Assembly: GCA_028698375.1 (NCBI GenBank)
Contig: JAQVDI010000017.1
Span: forward strand, 1 to 10,249
DNA length: 10,249 nucleotides
DNA from: Patescibacteria group bacterium
GTDB lineage: Bacteria; Patescibacteriota; UBA1384; JAGGWG01
Direction: 5' to 3'
Both the position numbers and the translations under genes were made by a program. Positions 1-5,733 of this stretch are shown here, one piece after another (position 1 is the stretch's first letter; each line of letters starts with the position of its first letter). The notes under the pieces were generated by a model. The model was not told where the DNA came from, did not search any database, and saw nothing but the letters and a program-made list of their open reading frames with translations.

Positions 1-256
1 ATTCTTCGCAAACGCCTTTTAAGACTAAATTATTGCTTTCTGTGGCGCTAGCTGTAAAAATAATTTCATTAGTGTCAGCATTGAGAAAATTTGCTATTAT
101 TTTTCGGCTTTTTTCTAAAACTTGATTAGCCGCGCTACCAAAAGAATGTAGAGAAGATGAGTTGCCAAAATTATTTTTTTCTTGTTCGCAAATTGTTGTT
201 AAAACTTTAGGGTCAATTGGAGTTGAGGCTGCATTGTCTAAATATATTTGTTTCAT
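1..256 (-). CDS. Cysteine desulfurase (NifS/IscS family), 5' part only
   Basis: PLP-dependent enzymes of this family remove sulfur from L-cysteine as an enzyme persulfide and pass it to Fe-S cluster assembly or tRNA thiolation. Only the first 85 codons are here; the gene runs off the left edge. The N-terminus reads MKQIYLDNAASTPIDPKV, then FGNSSSLHSFG (about residues 30-40) and FTASATESNNL near residue 70. These correspond to the family's YLDNAATTPVD, GNPSSLHxxG and TSGATESNN blocks; the last holds part of the PLP pocket, with Ala where Gly is usual. The catalytic Cys and PLP Lys lie outside the window, so activity cannot be judged. The start is the ATG at 256-254, 85 bp downstream of the Rrf2 gene on the same strand, as in isc-type operons. 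No Shine-Dalgarno is convincing. The family is secure; IscS versus NifS/SufS-like type is not resolved. Confidence 0.93.
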   Translation of the reverse strand, partial: MKQIYLDNAASTPIDPKVLTTICEQEKNNFGNSSSLHSFGSAANQVLEKSRKIIANFLNADTNEIIFTASATESNNLVLKGVCEE

Positions 257-283
257 ATTTTTTCCAATTTTTAGTGCCGTTAT

Positions 284-337
284 GCCCGTTTGAACGGATG
301 TTCATCCGAGCGAGCTACGTAGGAGTGAGTGTAGCGG
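284..337. repeat. GC-rich intergenic block with nested palindromes
   Basis: This spacer between the Rrf2 gene and the cysteine desulfurase is about 57% GC (31 of 54 by hand count), in surroundings near 30%. It contains two overlapping perfect palindromes, CCGTT-TG-AACGG (286-297) and CGGATG-TT-CATCCG (295-308), that share the CGG at 295-297 and so cannot both fold at once. Inside them is TGAAC-GGAT-GTTCA (291-304), matching the GAAC-N4-GTTC core of Gram-positive LexA boxes. To the right are imperfect direct repeats, GAGCGAGCTACG and GAGTGAGTGTAGCG. It could be a dispersed intergenic repeat, a processing hairpin within the operon, or an operator. The palindromes are seen directly; the role is unknown. 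Confidence 0.55.
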
Positions 338-341
338 TAAA

Positions 342-728
342 TTATTTAATAAGCTGGTATAAGTTAATATTTTTTAAACTTTTTTTAAAATTTTGATCGA
401 TTTTTTGCCAGACAGTTTTTGCTTTACAGAAATTTTTTTGAGCACAATATCCTTGGCAAGGCGCTGTATTAATTTTTTCATCTAAAGCCTCAAAGACGAT
501 CTTCAAGTTAATTTTGGATGGCTTAATGGCTAATTGAAAACCACCTTTTTTGCCACGAATTGATTTAACAATGCCTGCATTTTTTAGATTTAGCATAATT
601 TTTTCTAAAAAATCAGCTGGAATATTTTCCGCTTTACTGATTTTTGAAATGGGTAATTGATTTTTTTGCTTGGCTAAAAAAATAATTGCTCGCAAACCAT
701 AACGAATTTGTGAATTGAATTTTAACAT
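342..728 (-). CDS. Rrf2 family transcriptional regulator, IscR-like
   Basis: This is a 128-residue winged-helix protein of the Rrf2 family (IscR, NsrR, CymR). It opens with MLKFNSQIRYGLRAIIFLA, continues with helix-turn-helix residues PISKISKAENIPADFLEKIM (about 26-45) and has the wing motif RGKKGGFQLA (58-67), matching the family's RGxxGGYxLA. Three cysteines, C91, C95 and C101 (CQGYC-x5-C), sit where IscR and NsrR bind an Fe-S cluster. The spacing differs from E. coli IscR, whose first gap is longer. Length is slightly below the usual 135-160. The next gene on the strand encodes a cysteine desulfurase, supporting Fe-S or sulfur homeostasis as the regulated process. A 29-bp dyad at its own transcription start suggests autoregulation. 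Cluster type and ligand are inference; CymR-like or NsrR-like roles remain possible. Confidence 0.93.
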   Translation of the reverse strand: MLKFNSQIRYGLRAIIFLAKQKNQLPISKISKAENIPADFLEKIMLNLKNAGIVKSIRGKKGGFQLAIKPSKINLKIVFEALDEKINTAPCQGYCAQKNFCKAKTVWQKIDQNFKKSLKNINLYQLIK

Positions 729-733
729 TTTAT

Positions 734-762
734 TTAATTATGACTAAATAGGTCATAATTAA
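734..762. promoter_or_regulatory. 29-bp dyad operator, IscR type 1-like
   Basis: TTAATTATGAC (734-744), a 7-bp spacer (TAAATAG) and GTCATAATTAA (752-762) form a perfect 11-bp inverted repeat. The GAC-N7-GTC core spacing equals that of the E. coli IscR type 1 site, where the spacer is T-RWWWY-A. The dyad begins in the last base of the -10 element of the rrf2 promoter and covers the predicted start near 755, so a bound dimer would block transcription. It lies 5 bp before the rrf2 ATG. The symmetry is exact in the sequence; binding by the adjacent Rrf2 protein is inferred. Confidence 0.85.
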
Positions 763-790
763 GTATAATTTTTTATGGCTAAATTGTCAA
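762..790 (-). promoter_or_regulatory. Promoter of the rrf2-cysteine desulfurase unit
   Basis: On the minus strand TTGACA (790-785), a 17-bp spacer and TATACT (767-762) make an 11-of-12 match to the sigma70 consensus. The start should fall near 755, giving a leader of about 27 nt that contains most of the dyad operator. Confidence 0.85.
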
Positions 791-812
791 TATCTTAAAT
801 TTAAGTTATATT
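784..812 (+). promoter_or_regulatory. Divergent promoter of the GH1 gene, leaderless geometry
   Basis: TTGTCA (784-789), a 17-bp spacer and TATATT (807-812) match consensus at 5 of 6 in both boxes. Its -35 box overlaps the opposite-strand -35 box of the rrf2 promoter by five bases. Only 6 nt separate the -10 from the ATG at 819, so transcription would start on or beside the start codon. Confidence 0.6.
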
Positions 813-818
813 TATTGT

Positions 819-2045
819 ATGCAAAAATTTCCCAAAAATTTTTATTTTGGTGCAGCTACATCATCTCATCAAGTTGAAGGTGGGAATATTAATAATTGGT
901 CAGTTTGGGAGAAGAAAAATGCGATAAATTTGGCTCAAACAAGCAAAAGACGATATGGTCACCTTGAAAACTATCAGGCTATTAAAAAGCAAGCTAACGA
1001 TCCTAATAATTATATTTCCGGTTCATCTAGCGATCAAATTCATCGCTATAAAGAAGATGTCCGAATAATGAAAAAATTAAACTTTAATGCTTATCGTTTT
1101 AGTATTGAATGGTCAAGGCTTGAGCCAAAAATAGGCAAATTTAGCTGTAATGAGTTATCATATTACCAAAAATTAGTTGATGAATTAAGACAAAATGGCA
1201 TTGAGCCATTTATAACGCTTTGGCATTGGACTGTGCCGATTTGGTTTGATAAATTGGGTGGTTTTACGAGAAGAAAAAATGTTCAATATTTTTTGAATTA
1301 TGTCGATTTTGTAACTAAAAATTTAAAAGGCGTTAAATTTTGGATTATTTTAAATGAGCCTGAAGTAATAACTAATAAAAGTTATTTTTTAGGTGATTGG
1401 CCGCCGCAAAAGAAAAATCCATTTTTGGCAATTAAGGTTTTTAAAAATTTGATTTACGCACATAATAACAGCTATCAAATTATTAAAAAAAATAATCCTG
1501 ACAACCAAGTTGGTATTGCCAAACATAATACTTTTTTTGAGCCTTACAAAAATAGAATTGTTAATCAGGTTATTGCAAAAGTTTTAGATTATTTTGCTAA
1601 TCATTATTTTTTACAAAAAACTATTAAGAGTTTAGATTTTATTGGTTTAAATTATTATTTTCATCATTTAGTTGGTGGCAAAGCGAGAAATATCAGAAAA
1701 ACTGATATGGGATGGGAACTGTATCCTAAAGGTATTTATTATTTGTTGCTTGACTTAAAAAAATATCATAAGCCAATTATAATTTGCGAAAATGGTTTAG
1801 CAGATAGTACAGATAAAAATCGTGGTTGGTATATTAAAGAAATTATAAAAAATATTGAAAAATCAATGCGAAAAGGTGTTAATGTGCGTGGGTATTTACA
1901 TTGGTCATTGTTGGACAATTTTGAATGGGCAGATGGTTTCTGGCCTTGTTTTGGTCTAGTTAAAATTGATTTTAAGAGGAAAAAAAGGGTTATTCGTAAT
2001 AGTGCATGGGAATATGCTAAAATAATCAAAGAGTTAAAAAAATAA
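819..2045 (+). CDS. Glycoside hydrolase family 1, beta-glucosidase/beta-galactosidase type
   Basis: GH1 enzymes are retaining (beta/alpha)8-barrel hydrolases that release terminal beta-linked glucose, galactose or related sugars. The N-terminal signature FPKNFYFGAATSSHQVEG (4-21) includes the glycone-binding Gln18. Other family blocks are TLWHWTVPIWF (133-143), the acid/base motif LNEPE with Glu180, the nucleophile motif IICENG with Glu324 (ITENG in most members), and the +1/-1 site block YLHWSLLDNFEWADGF (359-374). Both catalytic glutamates are present, so it should be active. At 408 residues it is shorter than the usual 440-480. No signal peptide is seen, so it should be cytoplasmic. The ATG at 819 gives the exact family N-terminus and has no SD, fitting a leaderless message. 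Substrate specificity cannot be read from sequence alone. Confidence 0.95.
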   Translation: MQKFPKNFYFGAATSSHQVEGGNINNWSVWEKKNAINLAQTSKRRYGHLENYQAIKKQANDPNNYISGSSSDQIHRYKEDVRIMKKLNFNAYRFSIEWSRLEPKIGKFSCNELSYYQKLVDELRQNGIEPFITLWHWTVPIWFDKLGGFTRRKNVQYFLNYVDFVTKNLKGVKFWIILNEPEVITNKSYFLGDWPPQKKNPFLAIKVFKNLIYAHNNSYQIIKKNNPDNQVGIAKHNTFFEPYKNRIVNQVIAKVLDYFANHYFLQKTIKSLDFIGLNYYFHHLVGGKARNIRKTDMGWELYPKGIYYLLLDLKKYHKPIIICENGLADSTDKNRGWYIKEIIKNIEKSMRKGVNVRGYLHWSLLDNFEWADGFWPCFGLVKIDFKRKKRVIRNSAWEYAKIIKELKK

Positions 2046-2052
2046 TTTTTAT

Positions 2053-2094
2053 ATGTGCAAAAATTGCGGTTGTGGTAAAAAAAAGAAAAAATGA
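2053..2094 (+). CDS. 13-codon mini-ORF MCKNCGCGKKKKK
   Basis: Eight bases after the GH1 stop an ATG opens a 13-residue reading frame ending in TGA: MCKNCGCGKKKKK. The Cys pattern MCxxCGCG is that of the N-terminal high-affinity nickel site of HypB (E. coli begins MCTTCGCG), followed here by a lysine tail instead of the GTPase. There is no SD, but the neighbouring genes also lack one. The composition is striking; whether it is translated is unknown. It could be a tiny metal- or nucleic-acid-binding peptide or a chance frame in A-rich DNA. Confidence 0.35.
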   Translation: MCKNCGCGKKKKK

Positions 2095-2153
2095 TGAGTC
2101 AGTTTTATTCTGAATTTTTGTTGATTGGCTATTTTAATTTTTAATTTTTTAAT

Positions 2154-2828
2154 ATGGTTTATCAAAACCCAGAATTTTTTTATAAGATTTCTCAAGAACA
2201 AAAATTTATAGATTTAAAGAATGTTTGCTTTAGTTATTTTGATAATTATTTTGCTAATAATTTTAATGATGAAGATAAAATAAATTTAAGGAATGAAATT
2301 TATTATTTATCTGAAAATGTCCCTGCAGTAATTTTGGATCATATTATTATTGAGGCAAAAAGGCAAGGTTTGAATATTCCAGAAAGTACATTTTTGTCAG
2401 ATGAGGCTTTTGAAAAAATTAAAAAAAGTTGGGAGCAATATAAATTTTTAATAAATATTTTTAACAAATTTCCTAAACAAATTAAAAAAGAGATTTCTGA
2501 GTTAAACCCGAAAGGATTTAGTGACCCAGATGAAGATTTTGTTGCAGCACTAATTGATAATCAAGTGGTTGGTTATACTCGTTTTCAGAGTGGTTTTGGT
2601 GAACGAATTGACGATATTAGTATAATTTATCAACGGGGTAAATTGGAACATCCTGGTGTGGGTTTGGGCATGCTAAACGAGTTGATAACCAAAGCGAAAC
2701 AATTAGGTTATAAATATATTCATTTATCAACGGATCGTATCCCAAAAGGTTTAGGTAATTTGGGTTTTCATTTTGATGAAGAGAATAACCATCTTTTGTC
2801 GGCAATATTTTATCAATTGGATTTATAA
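2154..2828 (+). CDS. GNAT-like N-acetyltransferase domain protein
   Basis: This is a 224-residue protein. Its C-terminal half looks like a GNAT fold: strand AALIDNQVVGYTRF (131-144), strand DDISIIYQ (153-160), then the acetyl-CoA pyrophosphate-binding turn HPGVGLGMLNELITKAKQLG (166-185), where GVGLG fits the Q/R-x-x-G-x-G/A motif and is followed by the usual helix, then strand YKYIHLST (187-194). The end, GLGNLGFHFDEE, resembles the GNAT "YxxxGF" region. Residues 1-125 are mainly helical and match no family I recognise. It has no SD, and its start is the first ATG after a 108-nt spacer. It converges on gatD with 2 bp between the stop codons. Substrate is unknown, and N-acetyltransferase is a fold-level call only. 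Confidence 0.65.
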   Translation: MVYQNPEFFYKISQEQKFIDLKNVCFSYFDNYFANNFNDEDKINLRNEIYYLSENVPAVILDHIIIEAKRQGLNIPESTFLSDEAFEKIKKSWEQYKFLINIFNKFPKQIKKEISELNPKGFSDPDEDFVAALIDNQVVGYTRFQSGFGERIDDISIIYQRGKLEHPGVGLGMLNELITKAKQLGYKYIHLSTDRIPKGLGNLGFHFDEENNHLLSAIFYQLDL

Positions 2829-2830
2829 AA

Positions 2831-3589
2831 TTAAAATCGAGAAGTAGCTTCTTTGAAAGTTTTTTCTTCTAATTTGTCATCTAGTGGCGAAAGTTCAAAA
2901 TCTGAATATTTTCTTTGAAGCGCTTTTGTTATCAACCAATCAGTAAGACCGGGATTTTTGGGTAATAAACTCCCGTGCAAATATGTTCCAATAGCATTTT
3001 TATAAATAATGCCTTCTTGATGCTGGCGTGGATTGTTGCCATAGCCTTTTAAAACTCGGCCAAAAGGTTTTTCATTTTTACCTAAAAATGTTTGTCCACT
3101 GTGATTTTCAAAACCTAAAATTATCGATCCGGGGTCGATAATATTGGTTTTGATTTTGATGTTGCCAATCATCCGTTTTTTGCCTGCTATTGTATGGGCG
3201 TCAAAAATAGAGATACCTTTTAATTTTTTTCCTTTTTGATCTTTATAATAATGACCAAAAAGTTGATATCCGCCGCAAATAGTTAATGCAACTGTTCCGT
3301 TTTCAACATCAGTTTTAATAATTTTTTTGAGTCTTTGCAAATCATTAGCGACTACATTTTGTGAGCTGTCCTGGCCGCCTCCTAAAAAATAGATATCAGC
3401 AATTCCTGTTTCTAAATTGTCTCCTAAAGATATGGGAATAATTTTTACATCAATATTGCGCCAAAGTGCTCTTTGCTTTAAAGCAATAATATTGCCGCGA
3501 TCACCGTAAATATTCATTAAATCTGGATAGAGGTGAACAATCGTTAATTGTTTTTTGCCTGGGGTATCAAAAAATTCAGGATTATTCAT
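2831..3589 (-). CDS. gatD: GatD, glutamine amidotransferase subunit of lipid II isoglutaminyl synthase
   Basis: GatD hydrolyses glutamine and delivers ammonia to MurT, which amidates the alpha-carboxyl of D-Glu in the peptidoglycan stem to D-isoglutamine. The 252 residues hold the CobB/CobQ-type class I amidotransferase pattern: HLYPDLMNIYGDRGN (19-33), YFLGGGQDSSQ (67-77), the nucleophile elbow ALTICGGYQLFG with Cys105, FENHSGQT (160-167), and GTYLHGSLLPKNP with His205. As in this family, the Glu of the classical triad is not evident. The ATG at 3589-3587 lies inside the end of murT (ATGAATAA, 8-bp overlap), implying translational coupling and equal production of the two subunits. Length is typical. 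Two base pairs separate its stop from that of the convergent GNAT-like gene, leaving no room for a separate terminator. Confidence 0.93.
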   Translation of the reverse strand: MNNPEFFDTPGKKQLTIVHLYPDLMNIYGDRGNIIALKQRALWRNIDVKIIPISLGDNLETGIADIYFLGGGQDSSQNVVANDLQRLKKIIKTDVENGTVALTICGGYQLFGHYYKDQKGKKLKGISIFDAHTIAGKKRMIGNIKIKTNIIDPGSIILGFENHSGQTFLGKNEKPFGRVLKGYGNNPRQHQEGIIYKNAIGTYLHGSLLPKNPGLTDWLITKALQRKYSDFELSPLDDKLEEKTFKEATSRF

Positions 3590-4946
3590 AAAACGGTTTA
3601 ACTAACTTTAGTTTAACTAATTTCTGTCTCAGTTCTATCATGGTCGTATAAGTTAATAAGCAATATAAATTTTCTTTTTGAGAATTTTTTATAAAATTAT
3701 CTAAGGCATCTTTAGGATTATTAACAATAGTAATTTCATCGCTCCTGAAACCAGCATATTTTAATCGTAAAGCCATCTCGTGAGCACGAGTTCCAGTAGT
3801 AGTAAAATGATCAGCTATTAAAGTTAATCGTTCAATGTCAGCATCCCAAAGCCAAGAGACATCGGTACCATCAGCAATTTGGTCATTAATACCGATAAGT
3901 AAATCTTTATGTTCAATATCATCTTGTAGGAGCGAAATTATTTGATTAAAGCCAACTGGGTTTTTGATTAAAAGAAAAGTAATTTTTTTGTCTGCAATTT
4001 TAATTGTTTCGGCTCGACCAAAAGCGGGTTTAAAATCAGCGATTGATTTTTTGATGATTGTATCTTCAATATTTAAAATTTTAGCAGCAATAACTGCGGT
4101 GCTTAAATTATAAATATTAAAAACCCCCGGTAAATTAGTTTTTAAGTCAATGACTTCAGTGTCAATAATTTTAAATTCACTACCTTGAAAAGATTTTAAT
4201 TTTATGTTTTCAATTTTAAAATCTAATTTGGGATGATGAAAATTAGATTCTGGTTCGTGATAAATTCCTAAATGAGAAAAGAAAAAATGTTTATATTTTA
4301 GTTTTTTATTATTTGTGGGTGAAAGTAAAGAATCAGCTGCATGCTCACTTATTTTCCCGCCAATTTTGAAATCACTTAACCCAAAAAAAATAATTTTATG
4401 TTGAGAAGTTATTGATTTTTTTTGACCGATGTATCCTAGCATAGGGTCATCAGCGTTTAATAAAACTGTACTTTTAAAATTTAAATTGCTTAAAGTTTTT
4501 TGCCAAAGCTTAGCAGTTTTATCAATTTCGCCATACCGATCCATTTGGTCACGAAAAAGATTTAAAATAATAATTAGTTTAGGTTGAACTTGCGGGACAA
4601 TAGTTGAAAAAGCAGCTTCGTCAGTTTCAATAATCGCCCAGTCAGTTGGTTTGTTAATTAAAAATGTAGTTGCAACACCGCGCAAAAGATTAGACCCACT
4701 TAAGTTGTGTGTAATTGTCTGATTTGCATCTTTTAGAATTTTGGCCAAAGCGTGAGCAGTGGTAGTTTTTCCATTAGTGCCAGTGATAACAATACAATTT
4801 TGATTTTTAGCTGATTTGTACACAAAATTTGGGTCAATTTTAATCGCCCAAAGTCCAGGCAAGGCAGTGGCGCCTTTGCCAAGTACTCTTAGAAAAAAGA
4901 AAATTGTTTTTCCAAATAATTTTGATAATCCAAATCGTAAATCCAT
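3582..4946 (-). CDS. murT: MurT, Mur-ligase-like subunit of lipid II isoglutaminyl synthase
   Basis: MurT activates the D-Glu alpha-carboxylate with ATP and uses ammonia from GatD. In its 454 residues, the Mur ligase central domain has the P-loop GTNGKTTTA (56-64), the acidic motif AIIETDEA (104-111) and the MurT signature NLFRDQMDRYGEID (129-142). The C-terminal MurT domain (DUF1727) has IKNPVGFNQ (327-335) and DQIADGTDVSWLWDADIE (355-372). The inserted ribbon between them (about 200-240) aligns by its flanks (ISEHAADS, FFFSHLGIY, HHPKLDF) with the family's zinc ribbon, but the four Cys positions read Ser209, Asn212, Glu231 and Ser234. A hydrophobic N-terminus (TIFFFLRVLG) is common in MurT. 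The start is set by that N-terminus and a promoter 11 nt upstream. It is first in a two-gene unit with gatD. Only the zinc ribbon is unusual. Confidence 0.94.
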   Translation of the reverse strand: MDLRFGLSKLFGKTIFFFLRVLGKGATALPGLWAIKIDPNFVYKSAKNQNCIVITGTNGKTTTAHALAKILKDANQTITHNLSGSNLLRGVATTFLINKPTDWAIIETDEAAFSTIVPQVQPKLIIILNLFRDQMDRYGEIDKTAKLWQKTLSNLNFKSTVLLNADDPMLGYIGQKKSITSQHKIIFFGLSDFKIGGKISEHAADSLLSPTNNKKLKYKHFFFSHLGIYHEPESNFHHPKLDFKIENIKLKSFQGSEFKIIDTEVIDLKTNLPGVFNIYNLSTAVIAAKILNIEDTIIKKSIADFKPAFGRAETIKIADKKITFLLIKNPVGFNQIISLLQDDIEHKDLLIGINDQIADGTDVSWLWDADIERLTLIADHFTTTGTRAHEMALRLKYAGFRSDEITIVNNPKDALDNFIKNSQKENLYCLLTYTTMIELRQKLVKLKLVKPFYE

Positions 4947-4957
4947 AAAACTAGCTA

Positions 4958-4986
4958 ATTCTATCCTAAATCTATTGTTTTTTCAA
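4958..4986 (-). promoter_or_regulatory. murT-gatD promoter
   Basis: On the minus strand TTGAAA (4986-4981), a 17-bp spacer and TAGAAT (4963-4958) each match consensus at 5 of 6. The predicted start near 4951 leaves only about 5 nt before the murT ATG at 4946, a near-leaderless arrangement without SD. Confidence 0.65.
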
Positions 4987-5050
4987 TGATTTTAAGTATT
5001 TTAAGAGAAATATCATTAATGTGTTATATACAAGTGCGATAGTGATAAAT

Positions 5051-5080
5051 AAAAAAACCGCAATTGTATTAAGTGCGGTT
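5051..5080 (-). terminator. Intrinsic terminator overlapping the end of the 174-residue gene
   Basis: Read on the minus strand, AACCGCA (5080-5074), an 11-nt loop and TGCGGTT (5062-5056) form a 7-bp stem running into seven T (5057-5051). The TAA stop of the 174-residue gene (5071-5069) sits inside the loop, so translation reaches the hairpin. It insulates the downstream murT promoter. Confidence 0.8.
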
Positions 5081-5593
5081 AGTTTGTTGAACTAAATAAT
5101 TTGCGCCAGATTTTGTATTGTGCGGATAAAATTTTAAAATATATATTTTTGATGTATTACAGTCGGTTGAAAATCTGATACAAAAATCTTGACGACATCT
5201 TTCTAAATCTTTAGCAAATGATTTAATGATTCGTAATAGTTGAGTTAAAAAAATTTGATTCAAAAAAAGATCGTGAGGGACATAAATATTAATTTTTTTA
5301 GCGATACGCGTGGCATAACAGGGTTTATGTCCGATTCCAAGTTCAGATGGCGTAAGACCATCGGTACGCGTATAAGGCCAAGCAGGTGCGAAAAAATGAT
5401 CATGCATTTTGGATAGAAGACTGCGCTCTTTAGCTTGTTGAGAATCTATATTATCATCATATAAAAATTGAGTTTTTTCAAGTAATTCTGCCAAAAATTC
5501 TTCATTAATAAAAATAATTATCTCAAGAGATGTATTTTCATCAATGGGTGGAACCAGAACTTGAGTAACGGGTTGTTTTTTTTGTTTTGGCAT
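5069..5593 (-). CDS. Hypothetical protein, 174 residues
   Basis: I do not recognise a family. The protein starts MPKQKKQPVTQVLVPP, has a predicted beta strand SLEIIIFIN (22-30), an acidic helix EEFLAELLEKTQFLYDD (31-47), an aromatic segment HDHFFAPAWPYTRTDGL (64-80), a strand-like KINIYVPHDLF (100-110), then a long helix NQIFLTQLLRIIKSFAKDLERCRQ (112-135), and ends with a Cys-containing strand region. Five cysteines are scattered without a metal-site spacing. No signal peptide or membrane segment is visible, so it is probably cytoplasmic. The gene is well supported: promoter at 5658-5630, SD (AAGGA, 9 nt before ATG) and an intrinsic terminator over its stop. It is monocistronic and divergent from trpS. 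It is one of only two genes here with a clear SD. Function unknown. Confidence 0.8.
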   Translation of the reverse strand: MPKQKKQPVTQVLVPPIDENTSLEIIIFINEEFLAELLEKTQFLYDDNIDSQQAKERSLLSKMHDHFFAPAWPYTRTDGLTPSELGIGHKPCYATRIAKKINIYVPHDLFLNQIFLTQLLRIIKSFAKDLERCRQDFCIRFSTDCNTSKIYILKFYPHNTKSGANYLVQQTNRT

Positions 5594-5629
5594 TAGCGTA
5601 TTTCCTTTTCAAAGATCATTGACGAAGTA

Positions 5630-5658
5630 ATTTTAAAATTAAAAATTAATTATGTCAA
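5630..5658 (-). promoter_or_regulatory. Promoter of the 174-residue gene, with SD leader
   Basis: TTGACA (5658-5653), a 17-bp spacer and TAAAAT (5635-5630) on the minus strand match 11 of 12 consensus positions. A leader of about 29 nt follows, carrying AAGGA (5607-5603) ahead of the ATG at 5593. Confidence 0.8.
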
Positions 5659-5660
5659 AT

Positions 5661-5689
5661 TTGACGTTATTCGATGTGATGAATATTAT
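5661..5689 (+). promoter_or_regulatory. trpS promoter, distal candidate
   Basis: TTGACG (5661-5666), a 17-bp spacer and TATTAT (5684-5689) match 5 of 6 in each box. The start would be near 5696, giving a leader of about 38 nt. Its -35 and the opposite-strand -35 of the 174-residue gene are the two halves of the 12-bp palindrome GTCAAATTTGAC (5654-5665), so one bound dimer could affect both. Confidence 0.55.
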
Positions 5690-5698
5690 GGATAATTT

Positions 5699-5727
5699 TT
5701 GATTTTTTTACAGCTTTATTATAGAAT
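5699..5727 (+). promoter_or_regulatory. trpS promoter, proximal leaderless candidate
   Basis: TTGATT (5699-5704), a 17-bp spacer and TAGAAT (5722-5727) score 4 and 5 of 6. The -10 ends 6 nt before the ATG at 5734, the same distance as in the GH1 gene and the 82-residue gene. It is weaker than the distal candidate by consensus. Confidence 0.4.
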
Positions 5728-5733
5728 TTTGAT

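Noticed and set aside
1766..2029. 87-codon minus-strand frame
   Set aside because: Lies wholly inside the GH1 gene, antisense to its catalytic motifs; no promoter or protein-like signature.
2617..2805. 62-codon minus-strand frame
   Set aside because: Antisense shadow of the GNAT-like gene's acetyl-CoA-binding region.
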